A DNA stretch of 64,000 nucleotides. It comes from Cellulophaga sp. L1A9. Its GTDB lineage: Bacteria > Bacteroidota > Bacteroidia > Flavobacteriales > Flavobacteriaceae. The translations under genes were made by a program, and so were the position numbers. The notes beneath the pieces are model-generated. The model did no database searches and was not told where the DNA came from. It was given only the letters and a program-made list of their open reading frames with translations. Below are positions 45,329 to 53,587 of this stretch, piece by piece (the first letter of the stretch is position 1; every line of letters begins with the position of its first letter). Location of the stretch: positions 124,001 through 188,000 of the forward strand of contig NZ_CP047027.1 in NCBI RefSeq assembly GCF_009797025.1. The letters run 5' to 3'.

Positions 45329-46231
45329 ATGATAAAAAAAATAAGTATTGCTTTATTCGTTGTCTTCCTACTCTCTTGTCAGTCTAAAGCAACTAAAGAC
45401 GAAATAGCTAAACTAAAACTAGAAACCAAAGACCAACAAATACTAATAGATTCCTTAAAGAATTTTAATCAAGGTTTGATTGGATTTCAAGATTATTTCA
45501 AGAATGAACGAGAGACCTATTATCTGGATAAGGATAAGCTTTTATTTCTTTTGGAAGGCACGTCCTGGTTTTCTTTAAACAATAGAAAGCTAGTTCAATA
45601 TTTTTTTGATGACTTTAATCTAAAAGAGTATGACGTCTATAGAGGTATTGAAAATAGTAGCGTACTCTACCCTGCCTCTCATGATGTCCTAGATATCTTT
45701 GATTCGGAATCAAGTTTTGTAGTTCATATGGTTTCTAAAATTGATAGAAGTCCTGAATCGTTAGAAAAGTTGTGTACTCCAGAACTAAAAGAAATGGCAT
45801 ATTCTTTATTAAGAAAAAATAACCTGTATAAAGCTTCTGGCGCCTATGCCGCAGTTAAAGGTCTATTATTATCGTATGAAGATATAAAAGATGATAAAGA
45901 TTTTTTAGCTACTATATATAAAATAGCCGAAAAGGCTAATGATGTATATTATTATGAAGAAAGTAATGGAGACTTTCTAAATGCGATTTCAGAAAAAACT
46001 ACTGATGAAATTAGAGCGGTTTTAAGTGACGAAAACTACACCACGTACTATGAAAACACTAGGTCTACTGTAGATAGTAGACTTATTAATACCTACTGTT
46101 TTTGGGCAAGACGCAGCAAAGAAAATAATATGGCTTTTACGTATTCATTATTAAAGGAATTACACGAAAACGTAGCGCATGAAATGGTACTTGATGACGA
46201 AAATTTGGCTCTAGATGAACCTAATTCCTAA
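45329..46231 (+). CDS. Hypothetical lipoprotein with coiled coil
   Basis: 300-residue lipoprotein (lipobox FLLSC, Cys about 17), followed immediately by a predicted coiled coil (ATKDEIAKLKLETKDQQILI) and then a helical, acidic domain. No family recognised. It stands alone, followed by another unknown gene. Confidence 0.68.
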   Translation: MIKKISIALFVVFLLSCQSKATKDEIAKLKLETKDQQILIDSLKNFNQGLIGFQDYFKNERETYYLDKDKLLFLLEGTSWFSLNNRKLVQYFFDDFNLKEYDVYRGIENSSVLYPASHDVLDIFDSESSFVVHMVSKIDRSPESLEKLCTPELKEMAYSLLRKNNLYKASGAYAAVKGLLLSYEDIKDDKDFLATIYKIAEKANDVYYYEESNGDFLNAISEKTTDEIRAVLSDENYTTYYENTRSTVDSRLINTYCFWARRSKENNMAFTYSLLKELHENVAHEMVLDDENLALDEPNS

Positions 46232-46341
46232 ACTGTAATCTGCTTTTGTTTTTAGTTTACAATTCTGAAATTGATTAGAAAGACTGCTTTACCTCCTTTA
46301 ATTAAACTTAAAAACGTTCTCAATTTATATAATACCCTACG

Positions 46342-46845
46342 ATGTCAAATATTATAGCATTGAACGATTTACATCATTTTAAGCTTAAATTGGTATATAG
46401 AAATGTCTTTCTTAGAAATTTGAAACGAATTGAAATTACCAATGATTTTAATAAGGAAATAGCTTCTCTGAACATTTCAAAGCAGAACATAAAAGAAAAG
46501 TTATTTGTGCTAGACTTTCACCATAAAAAAATCACCCTACAAGGAAATAATTATTTAGATTTTGATATTATCGATACTGAAAAAGAGGAGTATTGGAGAT
46601 TTATCAATCCCATAAAATGTATAGCTACCTCCGATAAATCATACTATGCACACAAGAATCTTAAATTACGTTTAAGCCCTAATGGTTTCGGATTAATGCT
46701 ATCTTGCAATTCCAATTTTATCGGAAGGATTAGAACAACAGAAATTGATGTTAAAAACGATACTTTTGCTGATCTTATATTGGCAATTTGCTGTGTAAAT
46801 AGCATTAGAAATTATGTCTATAAAGTAAATGAATCTAACGGTTAA
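46342..46845 (+). CDS. Hypothetical soluble protein
   Basis: 167 residues without signal peptide or membrane helix, predicted beta-rich (FKLKLVYRNVFLRNLKRIEI, KKITLQGNNYLDFDIID, NLKLRLSPNGFGLMLSC). Family not recognised. Its stop is 4 bp before the open frame of the pseudouridine synthase. Confidence 0.6.
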   Translation: MSNIIALNDLHHFKLKLVYRNVFLRNLKRIEITNDFNKEIASLNISKQNIKEKLFVLDFHHKKITLQGNNYLDFDIIDTEKEEYWRFINPIKCIATSDKSYYAHKNLKLRLSPNGFGLMLSCNSNFIGRIRTTEIDVKNDTFADLILAICCVNSIRNYVYKVNESNG

Positions 46846-46849
46846 CTAA

Positions 46850-47728
46850 ATTATCAAACCAACAGAAATCCATATCGTCCCGCCACGCCCTACTCCTATT
46901 CGGTTTCAAGAATATGGCGTGGGAATATTTAGTGCTGCCTTGACCAAATCTGCCTTAAAAAAAGCGATCAAAAAAAAGTACATTACTATTAATGGTACCG
47001 TAGCAACTACCGCTACCTTTATTCATGGCGGCGAGCGTATAGAATTATTCATTCCTGAAGAAACTACTGCGAGCAAAACATTAATTTTTCCATTAAAGGT
47101 CCTGTTTGAAGATGATTATTTGGCCATTATTTACAAACCAGCAGGTATTTTAGTGAGTGGCAATAGCTTTAAAACCATTGCGAATGCACTGGTGCAAAAT
47201 CTTAGTCCTAGCGCCCTCCCTGATGCTACAAAACCACAACCGGTTCACCGCTTAGATTATGCCACCACCGGTATTTTATTAGCCGGAAAAACAAGCAGTA
47301 GCATCCGTGCTTTAAACAAAATGTTTGAAGATAAAGAAGTAGCTAAAACCTATTATGCCGTAACCATAGGCACTATGAATGCGGAAGGAGAAATAAGCAC
47401 TACAATAGATGACAAACCATCTTGCTCTACATACTCCGTGATAGCATCCGCGCCTTCTGAACGCTTTGGTATGCTTAATTTAGTACAGTTAGATCCTAAA
47501 ACCGGACGAAGGCATCAATTGCGCAAACATCTTGCTAGTATTGGAAACCCCATTTTAGGAGATAAAGAATATGGCACAGCATCCTTAATTTTGAATGGTA
47601 AAGGCATGTACCTACACGCCTACTCCTTGCAGTTCATTCATCCGTTTACGGAAAAAGAAATGAGCTTAACAGCTAATTTCCCAGAGCGATTCAGGAAATT
47701 ATTTCCAGTGGATACTGCGACTAAATAG
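46850..47728 (+). CDS. RluA-family pseudouridine synthase (no canonical start codon)
   Basis: About 290-residue pseudouridine synthase with an N-terminal S4-like region (SALKKAIKKKYITINGTVA) and the RluA catalytic block HRLDYATTGILLAGK (Asp is the nucleophile), then GRRHQLRKHLASIGNPILGD. The family's conserved N-terminal segment (IHIVP...IRFQEYGVGIF) is encoded upstream of the first usable start, GTG 46919. Between the in-frame stop at 46847-46849 and 46919 there is no ATG, GTG or TTG. Translation must therefore use ATT at 46850 or another rare start, or the N-terminus has been lost to a mutation after ATG 46829 (which reads MNLTVN, then a stop). Confidence 0.85.
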   Translation: MIKPTEIHIVPPRPTPIRFQEYGVGIFSAALTKSALKKAIKKKYITINGTVATTATFIHGGERIELFIPEETTASKTLIFPLKVLFEDDYLAIIYKPAGILVSGNSFKTIANALVQNLSPSALPDATKPQPVHRLDYATTGILLAGKTSSSIRALNKMFEDKEVAKTYYAVTIGTMNAEGEISTTIDDKPSCSTYSVIASAPSERFGMLNLVQLDPKTGRRHQLRKHLASIGNPILGDKEYGTASLILNGKGMYLHAYSLQFIHPFTEKEMSLTANFPERFRKLFPVDTATK

Positions 47729-47853
47729 TGTCTTGTATAGAATTTAATACGAAGTTTTGCGTTAAAATTATAGATCATCAAATAGGAACACCTTATTTGC
47801 GAAGACGAATAACGTCCAATCATTTGGTGTCATTGCGTTAAAACACATAATTT

Positions 47854-48474
47854 ATGGAACCGAAAACCGTACTGCTCTTACTCGCCATAATTGCCCTGTT
47901 AGCCGGGAGCTATACGGTCTATGCCTCCATTAAAAATAAGCATAAAGACTATTCGCATCGAAAACTAAAACACAGAATTATTCAAAATGTCTTAGGGGTT
48001 GATGGCGCTCGAGTTTTTTATGGCTTTTTAGGAATAGGACTTATTATTTTCGGGTTCTTCATTTTGTTTCAATTTTATGTAAAACCCAACCTAGGAAACG
48101 AATACAATAACAAAACAGACCAATTTACTTTAGTTTCTAAAACAATTAATACAGGAGACTATACTATGACCTCCAGCACAACGAGTACCTTAAAACAATT
48201 AGAAACTACTCTGAGGGTTACTGGAGAAGAAAAATTAGAAGACTATGTTTCGGCAGATTTCAGTAATAATTACCTCAACCAGATTCCTGAAATTGTCTGG
48301 AAGATGAAAAACCTAAAGCGGATGGACTTCACCTATAATAACATTACTGATATAGACCTATCTCAACTATCGAAAATGGACAGTTTAACCACAATTATTC
48401 TAAGCAACAACCCTATTACTACTGCCAAAATTGAAACCTTAAAAGCAAACACCAACCTAGAAATAATCCACTAA
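47854..48474 (+). CDS. Membrane protein with leucine-rich-repeat-like tail
   Basis: 206 residues: two N-terminal helices (about 5-24 and 50-74), a linker, then a C-terminal domain with LRR-like periodicity (LNQIPEIVWKMKNLKRMDF, then YNNITDIDLSQLSKMDSLTT, then IILSNNPITTAKIETLK). Probably an inner-membrane protein presenting an LRR patch for protein binding; partner unknown. Confidence 0.72.
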   Translation: MEPKTVLLLLAIIALLAGSYTVYASIKNKHKDYSHRKLKHRIIQNVLGVDGARVFYGFLGIGLIIFGFFILFQFYVKPNLGNEYNNKTDQFTLVSKTINTGDYTMTSSTTSTLKQLETTLRVTGEEKLEDYVSADFSNNYLNQIPEIVWKMKNLKRMDFTYNNITDIDLSQLSKMDSLTTIILSNNPITTAKIETLKANTNLEIIH

Positions 48475-48500
48475 GAATCACACCCCAAATTGATTTACAA

Positions 48501-49121
48501 ATGATTAAAAAAACCCTACTATTATCATGCCTTGCATTAGCATTTTCATGTAATGATCAAGTACCAAAACAAAACACGCCACTAAAATCTGTACAGGAAG
48601 AACTGAATAAAAGAGATAAGGCACTAGAAAAACTAGCTGCACTTGAAGTGCCCGTGCCCCTAAACAATTTTTCTTACAGAAATGAAGCTTCTCCAGAAAT
48701 TAATGCCATCATTAAAATCTACGAACAGATAGATTATTCATTTTGGGAGGAAAATCCTAGTTTTAAACTTGAATTAGTTCATGGTAATGAACACTTAATA
48801 GTCTATAATTCTGCAGAAAGTATCCCGATAATGATTTCGGTAGAAAACGAAGATGAAACTACAAAAAATGACTTTGAAATCTACATGAGTGAAACTATGG
48901 AGACCATACTAGTCATAGAGAAAGAGTCACCTAAAGATAAAGCGCTGCCTACAGTAGAGAATCACTTTTATTTCAAAAACAATAAGCTGATAAAAAAAGT
49001 ATCTAATCAAGATTACAAAGCTAAAATTTCTGCAAGTACTTTAGAGAAAGAAGAAAAGAGAATTAAAATTGCTTGTACACATCACGTAGATAAAGCCTTG
49101 ATGGAACTCATGAAGAGTTAA
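48501..49121 (+). CDS. Hypothetical lipoprotein
   Basis: 206-residue lipoprotein (lipobox ALAFSC, Cys about 17). An acidic, helical mature part with no recognisable motif. It lies 26 bp after the LRR-like membrane protein, so the two may be co-transcribed. Confidence 0.66.
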   Translation: MIKKTLLLSCLALAFSCNDQVPKQNTPLKSVQEELNKRDKALEKLAALEVPVPLNNFSYRNEASPEINAIIKIYEQIDYSFWEENPSFKLELVHGNEHLIVYNSAESIPIMISVENEDETTKNDFEIYMSETMETILVIEKESPKDKALPTVENHFYFKNNKLIKKVSNQDYKAKISASTLEKEEKRIKIACTHHVDKALMELMKS

Positions 49122-49182
49122 TTTTAAAAGATAGTTAAGCTACAACAGCACACTGAAATTTAGGTATAACTATGGCTACCGT

Positions 49183-49206
49183 AGAGGATAATACCCTCTG
49201 ATTTTT
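49183..49206 (+). terminator. Possible weak terminator
   Basis: 5-bp stem AGAGG/CCTCT with a 7-nt loop, then GA and six T. It lies 62 bp after the lipoprotein stop; a short stem makes it uncertain. The rest of the 229-bp gap shows nothing. Confidence 0.35.
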
Positions 49207-49350
49207 TCTATTTTTATAGCGCTTATAATATTAGTTGTGGCTCTTTTGTCATAAGTTTGAAAAGAAAGTTTAAACTATTTTTATGGGCTCTTCCCATTAA
49301 TTAGAGGTAATTACCAGCTAAAAAACGGTTTAAAACCTTAAAAGAATACT

Positions 49351-49905
49351 ATGGAATTTGATTCTGAAAAATTTGATTGGTTGATTAATGAGTCGATTCT
49401 CACCTTTAATCTAGGTGCAGATCTTTTTATGCATTATCATAATCCAAAAGCGGTAGAAAATAAACAAGATCCTTCTTGGCAAAACCAAGCCGTTTATTTC
49501 TGGTATGAAAAGGAGCCTTTTGAACGAAAATCGCTCCCCGATGAATTTGATAATTTTGAAAAACAGGTGTTTATGATCAATCAAATTCCGGAAGGAATAA
49601 AAATAAAATCAGGAGAAGCAATGCCTTGGTTTGGCAAACCTGGTGGCGGTACAAAATTGTTCTTTTCTTATTTAGACAATCCTATTACCTTAGAAGAAGC
49701 GCATAAACTAAATGCCATTAGTTCTGTTGAAAAAGTATCTTTGACGATAGAAAATCTGGGGATTCTTCAAGACCGTGATAATTATAGATTTATTACGGAA
49801 AAAGGAATCACCTTTGATGGTTCTTTACCAGTCTTTGAAGGAAAAAAAGTATCCCTATCAGAATTGTATGCCGCAGGAAAAATAAGTATTCTTAAGTTAA
49901 AATAA
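49351..49905 (+). CDS. TNT-like (NAD-glycohydrolase-fold) protein
   Basis: 184-residue soluble protein. The segment PFERKSLP (about 56-63) followed by MPWFGKPGGGTKL (about 91-103) matches the core of TNT (tuberculosis necrotizing toxin) domains, whose members hydrolyse NAD+. In TNT the residue two after GGG is usually the essential Gln (GGGxQ); here it is Lys, so activity is doubtful. There is no secretion signal, toxin delivery domain or obvious immunity gene next to it. It could be an inactive relative or a standalone domain. Confidence 0.62.
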   Translation: MEFDSEKFDWLINESILTFNLGADLFMHYHNPKAVENKQDPSWQNQAVYFWYEKEPFERKSLPDEFDNFEKQVFMINQIPEGIKIKSGEAMPWFGKPGGGTKLFFSYLDNPITLEEAHKLNAISSVEKVSLTIENLGILQDRDNYRFITEKGITFDGSLPVFEGKKVSLSELYAAGKISILKLK

Positions 49906-50027
49906 CCTCCATTTAGTACGTCCTACAGTGCTAAACTGTTAGCGTAACAATAATGAAATGGGAAAGTACTCCTTGGCCTTTCTTACTTTACAGAGTCCAA
50001 ATGAGACAAAACCGTTACCTTTAAAGC

Positions 50028-50957
50028 ATGATGAATAACGGACTCTTTATACTATCTCTCTTTATAACCTCAGCACTTTTTGCACAGACCGAAGCTGCTA
50101 TTACTCCCTTTGATGCGGTATTGAATCAGTTTACGAACGTGCGTGATTTTTGTATTTCAAAAGACGGACAAGAAGCTTTTTTTACGGTACAGAGTCCCAG
50201 CCAAGAACTCTCACAACTCGCCTATATTAAAAAAGAAAAAAAGGGATGGTCTGCACCAGAATTACTACCTTTTAATGCTGCTTACAAATACCTAGAACCT
50301 TTTCTTTCCTATGATAATAACAAGTTATTTTTTGTTTCAGACCGGCCTTTAGAAAACACCACTAACGAAAAAAAAGATTTTGATATTTGGTATGTAGACC
50401 GAAAAAATAACACCGCAGAATGGTCTAGTCCTAAAAATCTAGGAGCTCCTGTAAATTCTACCTTAGATGAATTTTACCCTTCTGTAAGTAAGAACAATAA
50501 TTTATATTTTACCATGGTAGCCCCCGAAGGTTTAGGTGAAGACGATCTGTACCTGTGCACTTGGAAAAATGGCAAGTACTCAAAACCCGTATTATTGAAT
50601 GAAAACATCAATAGCGCTGGGTATGAATTTAATGCCTTCATTGCTGAGGAAGAAGATTTTATAATCTTTTCTAGATACAACGAAGCTGATGGGCAAGGAA
50701 GTGGAGACCTTTATCTTGCAAAAAAAGACAGGAATGGCGTCTGGCAAAAAGCAAAGAATCTAGGAATTCCTATCAATACCATATACATGGACTATTGCCC
50801 TTTTTATGATGCACAACATCAGCAATTATATTTTACCAGCAAACGAAATACACTTACGCCTAGAGAATTTGAATCAATGGCTGCATTTAAAACCTATCTA
50901 GAAGATAGTAAAAATGGCTTGAGCAAAATTTACCAAGTACATTTAAATATAGATTAA
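50028..50957 (+). CDS. Exported WD40-like (PD40) beta-propeller protein
   Basis: 309 residues with a signal peptide ending ALFAQ (about 20). The mature part has PD40/WD40-like blades: YLEPFLSYDNNKLFFVSDRP, then FYPSVSKNNNLYFTM, then SGDLYLAKKDRNGVWQKAKN, then DAQHQQLYFTSKRN. These build a periplasmic TolB-like propeller with a binding role. It starts at ATG 50028 (a second ATG follows directly). Confidence 0.83.
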   Translation: MMNNGLFILSLFITSALFAQTEAAITPFDAVLNQFTNVRDFCISKDGQEAFFTVQSPSQELSQLAYIKKEKKGWSAPELLPFNAAYKYLEPFLSYDNNKLFFVSDRPLENTTNEKKDFDIWYVDRKNNTAEWSSPKNLGAPVNSTLDEFYPSVSKNNNLYFTMVAPEGLGEDDLYLCTWKNGKYSKPVLLNENINSAGYEFNAFIAEEEDFIIFSRYNEADGQGSGDLYLAKKDRNGVWQKAKNLGIPINTIYMDYCPFYDAQHQQLYFTSKRNTLTPREFESMAAFKTYLEDSKNGLSKIYQVHLNID

Positions 50958-51001
50958 GAATTGACGGATCGTTGTCTACCCTTTAAAATTGTACCCCTAA
51001 A

Positions 51002-51994
51002 ATGAAAAAACGTTTACTACTGCTTCTCGGAATACTACCGGTACTAGCAACAGCTCAACTTACGTATACGATAACCGACTTTTCAACCACCTATAATGCT
51101 ACCATAGAAATTGAAAAAGGGTTTGAAAATCATGACTTTAAAAAAGGAAGTTTTTCTATATTTAATACTACTACTGCTAAACAAGTGTTATTTATAGCAA
51201 GTGATGAACTCATTATTGAAACCGACGATAATACGGAAGAAAAAACCAATGCTACTTCTCTACCTTACGGCCGCCAAAACTTTTTGATTTTTCAAGATTT
51301 TAATTTTGACGGGCTAGAAGATGTCGCCTATATGGATGGGCGTAATAGTTGCTACGGCGGGCCTTCCTATCAAATTTACCTGCAAGAGCATCAGACTTTT
51401 GTTCTCAGTCCTGAATTTACAAGGCTTTCTTATGAATATCGTGGCATGTTTCAAATAGCGGAGAAAACGAAAACCATACATACCACGACCAAAAGTGGTT
51501 GTTGCTGGCATCAATTTTCTGAATTTAAAGTCCAAAATAATAAACCCATTGCTCTTAAAATAAGTGAAGAATCCATGAACCCCAATGGTATGCTGTTAGA
51601 TTATGTAGAAAAAGTACGGGTAAATGATCAAATGGTAGAAACCAAGTATAGCGTTTTACCAGATAGTGGCTTTGACATACAAACAATTTTCTCCTTTCAA
51701 TTTAAAAACGGCAAAAAAATGAATTTGGTTCATGCCTTTTCAAATCAACTATACTATGTCTTCACCGACAAAGAAAATAAAGTAGAACTTTTCTATGACG
51801 AGGATTTTATTTACCATAAAGATAAAAACACCTTAACATTTACCCGTAAGAATACAAGTTATCAAATTAGTGCTACGGGCATTACAGTACTTACTCCTAG
51901 CAAAAATATCCCTATGAATGCAGATGCTGAAACCATAGAAGGTGAATTAGCCAGCTTATTAAGTTTAACCCTTAGTAATATGCATATAGAATAG
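51002..51994 (+). CDS. Exported hypothetical protein, XAC2610-like
   Basis: 330 residues, signal peptide ending ATAQ (about 19). A central motif FQDFNFDGLEDVAYMDGRNS resembles the XAC2610/VCBS-type Asp-rich loops, followed by Cys residues (SCYGGP, SGCCWHQF) that may pair. Function unknown. It lies 44 bp after the PD40 protein. Confidence 0.7.
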   Translation: MKKRLLLLLGILPVLATAQLTYTITDFSTTYNATIEIEKGFENHDFKKGSFSIFNTTTAKQVLFIASDELIIETDDNTEEKTNATSLPYGRQNFLIFQDFNFDGLEDVAYMDGRNSCYGGPSYQIYLQEHQTFVLSPEFTRLSYEYRGMFQIAEKTKTIHTTTKSGCCWHQFSEFKVQNNKPIALKISEESMNPNGMLLDYVEKVRVNDQMVETKYSVLPDSGFDIQTIFSFQFKNGKKMNLVHAFSNQLYYVFTDKENKVELFYDEDFIYHKDKNTLTFTRKNTSYQISATGITVLTPSKNIPMNADAETIEGELASLLSLTLSNMHIE

Positions 51995-52128
51995 CTAGTA
52001 GACTTTAGGAACTTTAACGCATAGCAATCTAACCAATGAAAATGTTAGTTGTAATGGATGTCTAGTTTACTAAATTCTTTGCAAAAAAATCAGTATCTTA
52101 TAAAGAGAATAACCAAAAAACCATTTGT

Positions 52129-52542
52129 ATGAATCCGACTTTAAGGAATATTCTAGCAGTAGCTGCTGGAATACTCATCGGTAGTATGGTAAATATGGGA
52201 ATTATTATGAGTAGCGGTTTTATTGTTCCCCCACCAACCGATGTAGATGTGACGACTATGGAAGGCTTAAAAGCTTCCATGCATTTGTTTACTCCCAAAC
52301 ATTTTATAATGCCTTTCTTAGCCCATGCGCTAGGAACTTTAGTGGGGGCTTTGGTTACCGCAAAAATAGCGGTCACCTACCGCGTTGAAGCCGCACTTAT
52401 TATTGGTATTTTTTTCTTGATAGGCGGTGTCGCTAATACGTATATACTCCCATCTCCTACTTGGTTTACCATTTTAGATATTTTGGTGGCTTACATTCCA
52501 ATGGCATGGTTGGGCGGCAGAATGGGGATTAAAACACGATGA
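52129..52542 (+). CDS. Four-helix membrane protein
   Basis: 137 residues with four hydrophobic segments (about 8-30, 60-78, 86-101, 110-130), Gly/Ala-rich helices and no catalytic motif. Small flavobacterial membrane proteins of this type have no known function. It precedes the phosphatidyltransferase by 111 bp. Confidence 0.72.
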   Translation: MNPTLRNILAVAAGILIGSMVNMGIIMSSGFIVPPPTDVDVTTMEGLKASMHLFTPKHFIMPFLAHALGTLVGALVTAKIAVTYRVEAALIIGIFFLIGGVANTYILPSPTWFTILDILVAYIPMAWLGGRMGIKTR

Positions 52543-52653
52543 AACTTTTAGAAAATGTTAAATTAATGTTACTTTTGCGCCCACCGCTTTGAAAAGTGGA
52601 CCAAGCAAGCGTGTTTCCGTTATTGGTTTCTCTTCTCAAGTGCGACTCTTTAA

Positions 52654-53421
52654 ATGTCAAAATTACCTCAGAAAAATCAGTTTTTAGACTTGTCTGATTA
52701 TGGAAGACCATGTGCTAGAATCATTGCTCAGTCCTTAAAAAATACATCCTTTACTCCCATTCATGTAACTATTGCTTTTGTCTTTTCTGGACTCATAGCT
52801 ATCGTATGTATTTATCATCACTATTACTGGGCTACCGCATTTTTCTTAATCCTTAAATCTATTCTAGATGCTGCAGATGGCGAACTGGCTCGTATAAAAG
52901 AAACACCATCCTATACCGGCCGCTATCTTGATTCTGTTTCAGACATCCTATTGAATCTCTTATTAATTGGTACCATCTGGTATGTAACAGACGGATCTCT
53001 ATTTTATGCATTTTTAGCGTTTATAGGTTTACAACTTCAAGGAACCTTATACAATTACTATTATGTCATCTTAAGGAATAAATATAACGGAGATACTACA
53101 AGTCGTATTTTTGAAGACAGTATTCCTATAGCCTTAGCAGGCGAAAAACAGCAAAATGTAAATATCTTATTTTTCATGTACAAAGTGCTTTATGGTGCTT
53201 TTGATAAGATTATTTATATCCTAGATAAAGATGCCGTTAAAAGTAGCAAACTACCAAATTGGTTAATGACTGCTGTCTCTACTTTTGGTCTTGGCTTTCA
53301 ATTGCTGCTAATTGCCTTAATGCTGGTGTTTGGTTTAAAACATTATATAGTTCCATTCTTTATAGGCTTCTCTGTTTTTATTCTTATTTTTATAGGCATT
53401 AGAAGGTATATAAATAGGTGA
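52654..53421 (+). CDS. CDP-alcohol phosphatidyltransferase
   Basis: 255-residue integral membrane enzyme with the complete CDP-alcohol phosphotransferase signature, D-x2-D-G-x2-A-R-x8-G-x3-D-x3-D (DAADGELARIK, then YTGRYLDSVSD; first Asp about residue 72). It transfers a phosphatidyl or similar group from a CDP-activated donor to an alcohol in phospholipid synthesis. The particular alcohol cannot be told from the motif. Confidence 0.93.
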   Translation: MSKLPQKNQFLDLSDYGRPCARIIAQSLKNTSFTPIHVTIAFVFSGLIAIVCIYHHYYWATAFFLILKSILDAADGELARIKETPSYTGRYLDSVSDILLNLLLIGTIWYVTDGSLFYAFLAFIGLQLQGTLYNYYYVILRNKYNGDTTSRIFEDSIPIALAGEKQQNVNILFFMYKVLYGAFDKIIYILDKDAVKSSKLPNWLMTAVSTFGLGFQLLLIALMLVFGLKHYIVPFFIGFSVFILIFIGIRRYINR

Positions 53422-53587
53422 AAACGGAGGGAAATAGTCTTATTTAAGGAGTAATTATGAGCTTATATTAACAATTCAGAGTTTTTAAGTTTTTAAAAAA
53501 TGAGATAGCTATAATTACTAAAAAGGTATCTTAGCGAAAGTTCCAAGTTCAATTGATCAAAATAGTGCCTATAAACCTATATTTTTA

